Below are positions 16,729-25,164 of a DNA stretch of 64,000 nucleotides, in pieces. The stretch spans positions 167,719 through 231,718 of the forward strand of contig JAJYWN010000064.1 of NCBI GenBank assembly GCA_021791495.1, read 5' to 3'. Source of the stretch: Bacillota bacterium. GTDB taxonomy: Bacteria; Bacillota; Sulfobacillia; JAJYWN01. The notes under the pieces are model-generated. The model was not told the origin of the DNA. It ran no database searches and saw nothing but the letters and a program-made list of their open reading frames with translations. The first letter of the stretch is position 1; the number at the start of each line of letters is the position of its first letter. A program made the position numbers and the translations under genes.

Positions 16729-17658
16729 CTACTCCGTGTAGGTCGAACCAGAATTGACTTGAATAACCTTGTTCGTGGAGTCCCAGGTGATTCCGACGTT
16801 GAGAGCCTTCGCGAGGTCTCTCAGCTTGAAGTAGTTGTTCCCACGCACGTTGAAAGCCGTGAACTGAACTTCCTGGCCGTTGACATAAACCTTCGCCGCG
16901 GTCGGTACGGCGCTTTGGGCTAGCCTCTGGGGCAGTGAAGACTCGCCGCCGACAGATGTATACGCCTTGCCGGTCTCGATGTAGATGGCGTTCTTCTCGC
17001 CATCCCACTTCACCTCAAATGGTTTCTGCGTTCCCTTCATGGCCATGGCCACGTCACGCAGCTTGAAGTAGTAGTTGTCGCTGACGTTATAGGCTTCGAG
17101 CATGGCGCCCCTCCCGTCAACGAATACGTCGGCGCCTGCCGGAACCGCCATGCCGGCATCGGTCTGGGCGGCGATCTTAATGAAGAAAGGCACCTGGGGC
17201 GCGTTGATATTCTGTTGCCCCACCACGGCGTAGAAACCGGGATTGGTCAGTGTCGCACGGTTACCCGTTACCCAGAGCGGGGGCTCTTGGGGCATCTCCA
17301 CAAGAGCGTCGTGCACTTGCGGATTGCCGTAGTAAGTGTACTTCATCACATCGAAATTGGGCCGTCCGGCGAACTTGGTGACCACAAAGCTATTGCCCCA
17401 AAGCTCGCCGTGCCTGTAATACTCAATCTTCTCCAATCCGAAATTCGTCCCCTCGAAGGTGACGGTCGCGGGGGCATTCGCTACATAGAGATGGGCAGCC
17501 GGATTCTCGTCCACGACGTTGGTCACCGTTACGGACAGTCCTGTGCCAACGTCAACACGCGCATCCTTTGCAGCAGCAAGAACAGGCACAGCCGCAAATA
17601 CCGAAACCACGAGTGCTAGAACGACGCTTGCAGACAATCCCTTCAGTATTCGGTTCAT
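16729..17658 (-). CDS. Secreted protein with two copper-amine-oxidase-type stalk domains
   Basis: About 309 residues with a signal peptide (SASVVLALVVSVFAAVPVLA). The central part is a beta-type domain of unknown role. Two stalk repeats follow, at about 190-255 and 262-309: VFVDGRGAMLEAYNVSDNYY-FKLRDVAMAM and VYVNGQEVQFTAFNVRGNNY-FKLRDLAKAL, each followed by a WD strand. Stalk domains are common surface modules in Bacillota. I chose ATG 17658 because GGGAGGCAGAAG precedes it. A good promoter lies just upstream. Confidence 0.8.
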   Translation of the reverse strand: MNRILKGLSASVVLALVVSVFAAVPVLAAAKDARVDVGTGLSVTVTNVVDENPAAHLYVANAPATVTFEGTNFGLEKIEYYRHGELWGNSFVVTKFAGRPNFDVMKYTYYGNPQVHDALVEMPQEPPLWVTGNRATLTNPGFYAVVGQQNINAPQVPFFIKIAAQTDAGMAVPAGADVFVDGRGAMLEAYNVSDNYYFKLRDVAMAMKGTQKPFEVKWDGEKNAIYIETGKAYTSVGGESSLPQRLAQSAVPTAAKVYVNGQEVQFTAFNVRGNNYFKLRDLAKALNVGITWDSTNKVIQVNSGSTYTE

Positions 17659-17673
17659 CTTCTGCCTCCCAAC

Positions 17674-17702
17674 TACATATTGTGACAAATTGCTTGGGTC
17701 AA
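17674..17702 (-). promoter_or_regulatory. Sigma-A promoter of the stalk-domain gene
   Basis: Minus strand TTGACC (17697-17702) and TATGTA (17674-17679) are 17 nt apart and lie immediately upstream of the Shine-Dalgarno site, so the leader would be very short. Confidence 0.65.
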
Positions 17703-17763
17703 CCCTACCCAATAATACCAAAAAAATGATGCATATGACCGTTTGGTTCTCTCACCGCAACCG

Positions 17764-17804
17764 ACAGAGAGCCCGGTGACCTCCCCAGCCACCGGGCTCT
17801 CTGT
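17764..17804. terminator. Strong hairpin after the LysM/M23 gene
   Basis: A 15-bp perfect stem, ACAGAGAGCCCGGTG with CACCGGGCTCTCTGT, lies between the divergent stalk-domain promoter and the end of the minus-strand peptidase gene. It lacks a T tract on the minus strand, so it may work as a roadblock or 3'-end stabiliser instead of a classical terminator. Confidence 0.6.
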
Positions 17805-17833
17805 GATCTTCTTCCGCTAACCGCGGCTCCCCG

Positions 17834-18982
17834 CTAGGGCAGATATCCGAGGGGGTTCTGCCTGGTCCCGTTGACCCTCACCTCAAAATGGACGTGCGGT
17901 CCGGTGGAGTTGCCGGTGGAGCCCACCTTGCCGATGGTGTCTCCCTGATTGACATACTGGCCCACAGTGACGAGGATCTGGGACATGTGCCCGTACAAGG
18001 TCGACACGCCGCCTCCGTGGCTGATCTCCACGGCGTAACCGTAGTCACCACGCCACCCCGCCTGGATGACAGTACCGGAGCGAGATGCGGCGATGGGGAT
18101 GCCGTAGGGGACACCGATGTCGATACCCGAGTGGAAGCTGCCCCAGCGCGGGCCGAACCCCGAAGTGATTGGTCCGCGCACCGGCCAGACATAAAGGCCA
18201 GATCCGTTGCTACCTCCGCCGCTCGGGGGTGGCGAGGAGGACGAGGACGAGGAGCGATCCCCGTCTCCGCGCGAGGCCACCGCTATTCCAGCTACGGCCA
18301 CCGGTGTCGGTGTGGCGCCAGGTAGGACCAACTCTTGGCCGGGAAGGATCGCTCCGTCGGAAGTAAGCCTGTTGAAAGCGAGGATGTCGGCCTCGGCGAT
18401 CCCGTATTGCTGAGCGATATCCCACAGGGTATCGCCGCGGACCACCGTGTAGAGAACCCCTTGGGCGGTCGGCACCTTAAGTGTGGTCCCGATCTGGAGC
18501 AAGTCTCGGCGCACCAGGTTATTGGCGGCCACCAAGCTGACGACGTCGGTGTTGTAGGCCTCGGCTATGCCGGAGAGGGTGTCGCCCGCTTTGACCACAT
18601 AGTCAATGACCGGTGGGAGGCCCGCGTCCAGATTATCCCCCGCCGGCACAGGCGGCACAACTACTGAACTAGCGTCTGGCTGCTCCGATTCTTCCTTACC
18701 GGAGCCCGACCCGGGGATGGGTTCACCCACGCCGTCCATCGGTTGCCGGCCGTCCGTGGACGCGCGCGGGGTCAAGGTGTACTGTGGAGCTCCCATGGAA
18801 CTGGAAGGTTCCGCGCCCTCCGCCGCAGTCACATCGTTCGACACGAGTGGACCGGGGCCGCCCACTCCCAAAGCGACCGAACCTCGCTTGGGGATGAGAA
18901 CTACGGCCAAGACCAATACTCCGCACATGATCCACCCGGATCGTTTCAGAAGTCTCGCCAGGGACTTCAAGGCGTCACCCAC
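17834..18982 (-). CDS. Membrane-anchored LysM/M23 peptidoglycan endopeptidase
   Basis: A 382-residue envelope protein. An N-terminal helix (WIMCGVLVLAVVLIP) anchors or exports it. Two LysM domains follow at about 126-170 and 177-222 (DYVVKAGDTLSGIAEAYN and LYTVVRGDTLWDIAQQYGI). After a Ser/Gly linker comes an M23 domain with HSGIDIG and HVHFEV, the zinc ligands, and the usual GYAVEISHGGG and YGHMSQ strands. Such enzymes cut peptide cross-links of the wall. The start is a GTG; a TTG four codons later is possible. Confidence 0.9.
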   Translation of the reverse strand: MGDALKSLARLLKRSGWIMCGVLVLAVVLIPKRGSVALGVGGPGPLVSNDVTAAEGAEPSSSMGAPQYTLTPRASTDGRQPMDGVGEPIPGSGSGKEESEQPDASSVVVPPVPAGDNLDAGLPPVIDYVVKAGDTLSGIAEAYNTDVVSLVAANNLVRRDLLQIGTTLKVPTAQGVLYTVVRGDTLWDIAQQYGIAEADILAFNRLTSDGAILPGQELVLPGATPTPVAVAGIAVASRGDGDRSSSSSSSPPPSGGGSNGSGLYVWPVRGPITSGFGPRWGSFHSGIDIGVPYGIPIAASRSGTVIQAGWRGDYGYAVEISHGGGVSTLYGHMSQILVTVGQYVNQGDTIGKVGSTGNSTGPHVHFEVRVNGTRQNPLGYLP

Positions 18983-19287
18983 CTTTCGCTGGTGCTTTGT
19001 GCAAGCAGTTCCAACATTGTTATTTAGACATCAACATACCTGGCCCTTTTGAATACATTGTGAATAATGGATGGCAAATCCTAACAAGCCCCTGGAATGC
19101 TTGGGTATCGATGTAATAAGCAAATGGCAGTTTGGGAAGTCTAGTGTAAGGGAGGAAGCGGATTCCTTTGCAACGGAAAATTCGACCGTTGAAGGAAATC
19201 TCTATCCGGTTTTCGAATCTAATTCGACACCGTCTTCCAGGTATCACTCATATCGCCCATTTTTGTGTTCTTTTTGGGGGAGAGGCG
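18983..19287. other. Divergent intergenic region between two M23 peptidase genes
   Basis: About 300 nt of visibly AT-richer sequence without a credible gene. One minus-strand promoter candidate is seen: TTGCCA (19072-19077) and TATTCA (19050-19055) with a 16-nt spacer, serving the LysM/M23 gene. A TTG at 19168 with GGGAGGAAG upstream is an alternative start for the rightward gene. Confidence 0.4.
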
Positions 19288-20946
19288 TTGCAGCCAGCTT
19301 TGAAGACCCGGGTCAGGCGCTGGCGGTGGAAGTGGCTGCCGGTACTGCAGAACCTGTGGCTGCTCCGAAAACGGCAGATCATCATCGGTGGCTCCGCCCT
19401 GGTTGTGGCGGTGGCCGCTTTGGTCTATTTCAACGAGGCAGGGTCAAAAGCCCTGCTGGTCGACGGTAAACCCATCGGAGTCGTCGCCAGCAAGAAGGCG
19501 GTCACCCAGACCCTGGATGTGCTCCTGGCCGAAGCCCGCCAGAAGTACGGTCCCGATGTGGCCCTGTCGGGCCGGCTCCAGTACCGACGCGCCCCGTTGG
19601 CCAGCCGCGGAGGCGAGCGGCCTTCGACTCCCGCCGCCGGCGGGGCGTCTTCGGCACCCAATGCCGCTAACGCGCCGACGGGCCAGGCCTCTGGGCAAAC
19701 CGGGGCCAAGGCCGCCGCGACCACGGGCACCGGCGGCGGCGCGACCTCGGGTTCCGGCCCGACTATCACCGTAACCGTGGGTGGAGCGGCGCCTCCTAAG
19801 AATGGAAACGCGACGGACGGCGGCGCCTTGGACCTGGCGAACCTGCCGGTGATCGATGCCGAGCATATGAAGAACGTGCTAGCGGCGAATCTCCCCATCA
19901 TGGTCAAGGCCGCCGTCATCGTTTCCAACGGTAAAGACGCGGTGGCGGTGAAGAACACCGACGACGCCAAGGCCGTCTTGGACGGGCTGAAAGCGGACTA
20001 CCGGAAGTCCTTGCTCGAAGATAATAATGGTACCGAGGTCCGGAGCATCAGCTTTAAGGAGAAGATCACCGCCGTCGAGAAAAAGGCCAGGGTCATCGAC
20101 ATCAAGACGGTGGACCAGGCCAAAGCGGTCATGCTGCGCGGCACCGACCAAGTGAAGGAACACGTGGTGGACAGCGATGAGTCCTTATGGTCCATCGCCA
20201 TGGCGAACCGCACCACCGTAGAGGGCCTCTATAAGGCCAACCCTCAGCTGAAGGGCTCGGATCTCATTTACCCGGGGCAGAAGCTGAACCTCATCGTGGC
20301 CGAACCTTTCGTCCACATCGAAAGCTCGGAGCGCCGGGTCTACACCGAGGGCATCCCCTATTCGACGAAGGTCATCGATGATCCGACCAAGTGGCCCTGG
20401 CAGCAGGTGGTGACCACGGCCGGCGTCTACGGCCAGCGGCAGGTCACCAAGGACACCGAACGCGAGAACGGGATGGTCACGGCGACCAAGATCGTGGAAA
20501 CGAAAGTCCTGAAAGAGCCGGTCACCCAGGTCATGCTCCAGGGTGTGAAGACCATCCCCGACTTGGGCACGGGCAGTTTCGTCTTCCCCGCGCTGGGCGG
20601 GATCACGTCGCCTTACGGCTGGCGGCCGGGCGAATTCCACACCGGGGTGGACATCGGAGCGCCCTACGGCGCCCCCATCCGCGCCGCCGACTCCGGGACA
20701 GTGGTCCAAGTCAGCACCAGTTGGGGCGGGTACGGGAAGCAGGTCGTCATTGACCACGGCGGCGGGCACATCCTGACGCGCTACGCGCACATGTCGGCCT
20801 TCGCGGTCCAGGTGGGCCAGACGGTCACCAAGGGCCAGGTCATCGGGTACGTCGGCAGCACCGGACGCTCCACGGGGCCGCACCTCCATTTCGAGGTGAT
20901 CGTGGATGGAAAGACGACCAACCCACTCAGCTACTACCCGCAGTAA
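19288..20946 (+). CDS. LysM-G5-M23 peptidoglycan endopeptidase
   Basis: About 552 residues. A basic N terminus and one transmembrane helix (IIIGGSALVVAVAALVYF) precede a long extracellular region with an Ala/Gly/Thr-rich segment. A LysM-type motif (SDESLWSIAMANRTTVEGLY) follows, then a G5 domain (SSERRVYTEGIPYSTKVIDD, then TKIVETKVLKEPVTQVML). The M23 catalytic domain comes last, with FHTGVDIG and HLHFEVIVDG as zinc ligands. This LysM-G5-M23 order is typical of Bacillota wall hydrolases. TTG 19288 is preferred because GGGGGAG precedes it; TTG 19168 would add 40 residues. It converges on the ABC operon with a 13-nt gap. Confidence 0.88.
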   Translation: MQPALKTRVRRWRWKWLPVLQNLWLLRKRQIIIGGSALVVAVAALVYFNEAGSKALLVDGKPIGVVASKKAVTQTLDVLLAEARQKYGPDVALSGRLQYRRAPLASRGGERPSTPAAGGASSAPNAANAPTGQASGQTGAKAAATTGTGGGATSGSGPTITVTVGGAAPPKNGNATDGGALDLANLPVIDAEHMKNVLAANLPIMVKAAVIVSNGKDAVAVKNTDDAKAVLDGLKADYRKSLLEDNNGTEVRSISFKEKITAVEKKARVIDIKTVDQAKAVMLRGTDQVKEHVVDSDESLWSIAMANRTTVEGLYKANPQLKGSDLIYPGQKLNLIVAEPFVHIESSERRVYTEGIPYSTKVIDDPTKWPWQQVVTTAGVYGQRQVTKDTERENGMVTATKIVETKVLKEPVTQVMLQGVKTIPDLGTGSFVFPALGGITSPYGWRPGEFHTGVDIGAPYGAPIRAADSGTVVQVSTSWGGYGKQVVIDHGGGHILTRYAHMSAFAVQVGQTVTKGQVIGYVGSTGRSTGPHLHFEVIVDGKTTNPLSYYPQ

Positions 20947-20959
20947 GCCTTCGGTCGCG

Positions 20960-21886
20960 CTACTCCGAGTGGCCGCAGTAGCTTAGGAAGATCTCCTCGA
21001 GGCTTTGGTCGTACACTTGGACTCCGGCCACGCCGGACACTCCGAGGATACGCCGGCGCAACTCCTCTGGATCGCCCGTGGCATGTAACAAGAAGCCGGG
21101 CCCTTCGGGGACGACGAGGCGGATTCCCGTCACCTGCCGCAGCTCGCCCGGATCGGGCCTCCCGCTGACCCGCAGCCGCTTCTCCCGTTCCTTCAACACA
21201 TCCAGCGGCCCGCACAGGACCAGCGCGCCCCCGTTCAAGATAGCCACATGGTCCGCCAGACGCTCCACCTGTTGAAGGTCGTGGCTGGACAGAATCACGG
21301 TGCGCCCGGCCTCCATGCTGTCCTCCAGGAGCACCTGAAAGTACTGATGGCGGTGGCCCGGATCCAGCCCCTGGGTGGGTTCATCGAGAACGAGCAAGTC
21401 CGGGTTCCCGCCCATGGCGAGAGTGAGAGCCAGTTGGGCTCGGGTCCCGGCGGAGAGATGCTTGACGATCACGTCCATGGGAAAACGGAAAAGGTTCAGA
21501 TACCGCTGAATGGTGGCCTCGTCCCAGCGGGGGTTGAGGTCCCGGCAGAGATCCAGCAGCTCTCGAGCCGTCTGTCGCTCGTAAAGCGAGTTGCGCTCAG
21601 GCACGTAGCCGATGCGCCGTTTGAGGGCAACCGGAGGATAGGAAGATCTACCCGCCACGGTGCCAAGCTCGTACCCCAGCACCTCGCCGTTTCCGCCCTC
21701 CGGACGGATCAGTCCCAGCAAAATCCGCAGCGTCGTGGTCTTCCCGGCGCCATTCGGCCCGAGGAGGGCGAAGATGGAACCCCGCGGCACCGTCAGAGTG
21801 AGCCCATTTAGGGCACGCCGGCCCCCGTAGCTCTTCGTGAGGCCGTCAAGGCGGACAGCCGTCTCCTTACTCTCCACGTTCTCCAC
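20960..21886 (-). CDS. ABC transporter ATP-binding protein (second of the GntR operon)
   Basis: About 308 residues. Walker A is GPNGAGKTT; the signature is a degenerate HLSAGTRAQLALTLAM instead of LSGGQ; Walker B is LLVLDEPTQGLDP and the H-loop is ILSSHDLQQ. GTG 21886 is the likely start (GGGAGGGAACG upstream), giving a 20-nt overlap with the GntR gene. The variant signature is of the kind seen in YtrB/EcsA-like exporter ATPases. It is the last gene of a five-gene operon and may pair with either of the two permeases. Confidence 0.88.
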   Translation of the reverse strand: MENVESKETAVRLDGLTKSYGGRRALNGLTLTVPRGSIFALLGPNGAGKTTTLRILLGLIRPEGGNGEVLGYELGTVAGRSSYPPVALKRRIGYVPERNSLYERQTARELLDLCRDLNPRWDEATIQRYLNLFRFPMDVIVKHLSAGTRAQLALTLAMGGNPDLLVLDEPTQGLDPGHRHQYFQVLLEDSMEAGRTVILSSHDLQQVERLADHVAILNGGALVLCGPLDVLKEREKRLRVSGRPDPGELRQVTGIRLVVPEGPGFLLHATGDPEELRRRILGVSGVAGVQVYDQSLEEIFLSYCGHSE

Positions 21887-22289
21887 GGGCGCGTTCCCTC
21901 CCCATCGTGGTGATCTTATTGCGCACCAGGCGCTCGACCTCTTCACCCTCCAGCCCCAGATGGTAGCCTTCGGCCACCAGCCTTTCCACCAAGGGCTCCA
22001 GCCGCTTCAGCCGTTCATCCAGGGGCATGGCCGCCGCTACTCCCGCCGCGTCTCGCTTGGCGACGAAGGTACCTTTACCCCGTGGCGTTTCGATAATGCC
22101 GGCCCGTTCCAGCTCCTGGTACGCCTTGGCAATGGTGTTCGGGTTTACGGCCAGTTCCACGGCTAGTTCTCGGACGGAAGGCAAGCGGTCGCCCGTCGCC
22201 AGCGTCCCGGCCGCCACAGCACTGCGGACTTGGTCCATGATCTGGCGGTAGATGGGCGTGCCGCCGGATGGGTCAACGTGGAACCACAT
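21867..22289 (-). CDS. GntR-family (YtrA-type) transcriptional regulator
   Basis: A 140-residue protein. The N-terminal winged helix-turn-helix is classic GntR: PIYRQIMDQVRSAVAAGTL, GDRLPSVRELAVELAVNPNT and IAKAYQELERAGIIETPRGK. The short helical tail is the size of the YtrA subfamily and too small to bind a usual ligand. YtrA-type regulators control the ABC operon they sit in. Here it lies fourth in a minus-strand operon whose promoter overlaps a 22-bp palindrome. ATG follows GAGGAGCGG. Confidence 0.9.
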   Translation of the reverse strand: MWFHVDPSGGTPIYRQIMDQVRSAVAAGTLATGDRLPSVRELAVELAVNPNTIAKAYQELERAGIIETPRGKGTFVAKRDAAGVAAAMPLDERLKRLEPLVERLVAEGYHLGLEGEEVERLVRNKITTMGRERARGERGE

Positions 22290-22355
22290 GCGCCCGCTCC
22301 TCGAATGCAGTCATGTCGGAATTCCTCCTCGGCGTCCGCCTGGACGGAGCCGGAG

Positions 22356-23153
22356 TCAATTGGCTATCTGCTTCCGCGAAAAGATGTAGAGCGAACCCGC
22401 CAGAAAAACGGCCGTCGCGCCCGCGAGCACCGCCAGGTTTCCCCAAGGGACCGCGTTACCCGACATGACCTTCACCGTATCGAAGTAGTACTGGGGAAGG
22501 ACGCGGCGGATGGCGGCCCCGGGGGAGTCCTGCAAGACGAAGTTCAGGAAGAACATGGCCAGCGCCAGCCCCAGGGACACGGCGGTCCCCCGGGGGTAGT
22601 CGTCGATGAACAGGGAGATCAGGAGAAGCAGGCTACCCACGGCGGTGAACATGAGGAACATGTTGACGTTGGCCCAGACAAACCCGGGTAGCGAGGCCAA
22701 GGCGGTCTTTCCCACGCTCACGGCGACGATGGTGGCCAGGACCACCTGCAGCGTCGCCAGGCCGGCTAGGAGGCTGAGCCACTTCGTCAAGATCACCTGC
22801 ACCCGCTCGACTGGTAGAGAGAGTAGGAACTCCAGGTTATGCTGATCGGATTCGCGGGTCACCAGACCGGCCACGTAAGTGCCCACATAGATGGTGAAGA
22901 TCAGGGGCCCGATGATCCCATAGAGGAAGTCCCTGGCCCACCCGCCGAGGCTCAGAACGCCGGCGTTGCCGCCCCAGACCGCCCTCCAGGCCGGCGGCAT
23001 GGATTCCACGAGTTGGGACAGGTAGTCCAGAATACCCGAACTGACCATGATGTCGAACATGTAGACCATGAACCAGGCCGTCAGGCCCGTCAGCACCGCC
23101 CAGGAGATCAGGCCGCCCCGGTCGGACTTCACTTGATGGCGCAACAAGGTCAT
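22356..23153 (-). CDS. ABC-2 type permease (second)
   Basis: A 265-residue membrane protein with six hydrophobic segments. It starts MTLLRHQVKSDRGGLISWAV, the same opening plan as the preceding permease, and contains TRESDQHNLEFLLSLPVERV, the conserved cytoplasmic loop of ABC-2 permeases. The two permeases are paralogues lying 13 nt apart and probably form a heterodimer. Confidence 0.85.
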   Translation of the reverse strand: MTLLRHQVKSDRGGLISWAVLTGLTAWFMVYMFDIMVSSGILDYLSQLVESMPPAWRAVWGGNAGVLSLGGWARDFLYGIIGPLIFTIYVGTYVAGLVTRESDQHNLEFLLSLPVERVQVILTKWLSLLAGLATLQVVLATIVAVSVGKTALASLPGFVWANVNMFLMFTAVGSLLLLISLFIDDYPRGTAVSLGLALAMFFLNFVLQDSPGAAIRRVLPQYYFDTVKVMSGNAVPWGNLAVLAGATAVFLAGSLYIFSRKQIAN

Positions 23154-23166
23154 GATGATCGCCTCC

Positions 23167-23958
23167 TCATGCCCGGATCTGCTTGCGGGCGAAGAAATGG
23201 ACCGCCAGGGCCAGTGCTAGGGCGGCTATGACCGCCAAGGCAGCGGCGTCTCCCCAAAGAAGACGGTTCTCCATGATCGAACGGGCCGAGTTCGCGTGGG
23301 CGAAAGGGTTCCAAACCAGCGCCCACCACGGGGGCGGGTTGATGCGGAAGCCCATATCCAGGGCGAAGAGCGCCCCTACACCGGCTAGGCTGTATTTGGT
23401 TCCGGCCCCATAATCGTCGATCCAGACGGAGGCCAGGAGAGCCAGGGAACCTACGGCCACTCCCAGAAGCCAGGTCTGGGCGATCATCCAGAAATAACCC
23501 GACCACGACCCGGTGACGCCGACGCCCTTGAGGCCCGCCACCAGGGCCACCCAGATACCAAGGCCCAAAATGGCGATGTCCGCCACCATCACCGCCCACC
23601 TTGATACGAGCAGGCGGGCGCGGTCGATGGGCAGTGTGAACAGGAAGTCCGCCGTGTGCCGGTCCACCTCCCTGGTGACGGCCGATATGGCCAGCAGGCA
23701 CCCGTAGATGGGAAAGGCGAGGATGATCCAAAACCCCAGTTTGGCCTGAATGAAAGAGTCGACCGCGCTCAGTCCGGGCGCCAGGCCGAACAGCGCCTGG
23801 ATGTTTGCGGGGAGCTTCTCCACCAGTTTAGGCAGAGCCTGGCTCTGGCTGACGGAGTTGCCCAGAGAAGCCACCATCAGCGTGGCGGCGACATTTGCCC
23901 CGAGCCAAATCAAAAGCCCCGTGCGCTGGCTGCGGAAATGCTGCCGGAGAAGGGTCAT
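23167..23958 (-). CDS. ABC-2 type permease (first)
   Basis: A 263-residue six-helix membrane protein starting MTLLRQHFRSQRTGLLIWLG. The cytoplasmic loop TREVDRHTADFLFTLPIDRA matches its neighbour and is typical of ABC-2 exporters. It overlaps the upstream ATPase by 4 nt, so the two are translationally coupled. The substrate is unknown; lantibiotic or cell-wall antibiotic export is common for such operons but not demonstrated here. Confidence 0.85.
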   Translation of the reverse strand: MTLLRQHFRSQRTGLLIWLGANVAATLMVASLGNSVSQSQALPKLVEKLPANIQALFGLAPGLSAVDSFIQAKLGFWIILAFPIYGCLLAISAVTREVDRHTADFLFTLPIDRARLLVSRWAVMVADIAILGLGIWVALVAGLKGVGVTGSWSGYFWMIAQTWLLGVAVGSLALLASVWIDDYGAGTKYSLAGVGALFALDMGFRINPPPWWALVWNPFAHANSARSIMENRLLWGDAAALAVIAALALALAVHFFARKQIRA

Positions 23959-24899
23959 CGGGAACCCCCCTGTTCGTAGAAGGCCCGGAAAACCTCTTCG
24001 AGCGGCGGATCGGTGACGGTGAGGTCGGAGAGACCGCGACCCGCCAGAGACTGCACCAGGGAGTCAAGGGACCCGGTGAAAGCGAACGAGAAACGGCGGC
24101 CCTGCCCGGAAACCTGCAAGTCCCGCACGCCCGCCACCGCGGCCAGATCGGGCACCGGCTCCGAGCCGGCAAACTCACAAGTAACGTATTTCATGCGCTG
24201 CTTGCGCAGGTGCTCCACGCTGTCGACCGCCACCATCCGGCCGTCACGGATAACCCCCACCCGGTCGCAGAGGGCCTCCACCTCGCCCATGATATGGGAG
24301 GAAAGGAAGATAGTCTTGCCGCGTGAGTTCTCTTCCCGCATCAGGTTCTGGAAGGTTTCCTGCATCAGAGGGTCCAGCCCGGAGGTGGGTTCGTCCAGGA
24401 TGAGCAGGTCCGGGTCGTGGGCCAGAGCGGCGATGATGGCCACCTTCTGCCTATTGCCGTGGCTCAGGGTTTTTAGCCGGCGGCCGAGGTCCACGTCCAA
24501 AACTCCCGCCAGCCGCTTCAACCGCGACCTGTCGGCCACACCCCGCACCCGCAGGGCGAAGTCGACGTTCTGATAGCCCGTGAGCCAGTCGTAGAGGGAC
24601 GCCTCGCCCGGCAGATAGCCCACCCTACGCCGGAGTTCGCGGCTCTGGCCGACAATGTCCAGGCCGAGGACCTGCCCCCGGCCTCCGGTGGGAGCGATCA
24701 GGCCCAAAAGCGTCCGGATGAGGGTGGTCTTGCCGGCGCCATTCGGTCCCAAGAAGCCGAAGACCTCTCCTCTTCCGATGCGCAGGTCCACGTTCTTCGC
24801 GCCGCGGCCGTTCCGGTAGACATGGCTCAGGTTCTCCAGCGCGATCGCCGCCGCCGAACCGCTCTCGGCATAGCCTTCAGTAGGGGCAAAATCGCCCAT
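23955..24899 (-). CDS. ABC transporter ATP-binding protein (first of the GntR operon)
   Basis: About 314 residues. Walker A GPNGAGKTT, signature TLSHGNRQKVAIIAAL, Walker B LLILDEPTSGLDP and H-loop FLSSHIMGE are all present, followed by a C-terminal accessory domain of about 90 residues. ATG 24899 is the best start, with GGAGG 8 nt upstream; a longer frame would run into the promoter. This is the first gene of the operon ATPase-permease-permease-GntR-ATPase. Confidence 0.9.
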   Translation of the reverse strand: MGDFAPTEGYAESGSAAAIALENLSHVYRNGRGAKNVDLRIGRGEVFGFLGPNGAGKTTLIRTLLGLIAPTGGRGQVLGLDIVGQSRELRRRVGYLPGEASLYDWLTGYQNVDFALRVRGVADRSRLKRLAGVLDVDLGRRLKTLSHGNRQKVAIIAALAHDPDLLILDEPTSGLDPLMQETFQNLMREENSRGKTIFLSSHIMGEVEALCDRVGVIRDGRMVAVDSVEHLRKQRMKYVTCEFAGSEPVPDLAAVAGVRDLQVSGQGRRFSFAFTGSLDSLVQSLAGRGLSDLTVTDPPLEEVFRAFYEQGGSR

Positions 24900-24932
24900 C
24901 GTCAGCGCCTCCATTCTCGGGACACTGTCATA

Positions 24933-24974
24933 GTGTACTAATATTGTAATACACCCTTGCCCCTGAACTGTCAA
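24933..24974 (-). promoter_or_regulatory. Promoter and overlapping palindromic operator of the GntR-ABC operon
   Basis: Minus strand TTGACA (24969-24974), 17-nt spacer, TATTAC (24946-24951). The -10 box lies inside a 22-bp palindrome (24933-24954) of the form GTGTAnTAnnATnnTAnTACAC. A repressor bound there would block RNA polymerase. Binding by the GntR protein encoded in the operon is inferred from position and from the habit of YtrA-type regulators. Confidence 0.7.
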
Positions 24975-25164
24975 GGCAGGTACTGTCGGCCGAGCCAATT
25001 CTTGATCATGCCCATGGTGAGGCCGCTACTTTATAATTGATGTAGATAGCCGCACTTTTGTCAGATCGGGATCGGTCCCCACGAATTCTTTGGCGATCAC
25101 AGCTTCACCACGATTGCACAGCTTCGACCCATTGCACTTCTTCCAATCCGGAGGGCGCCCGGCC

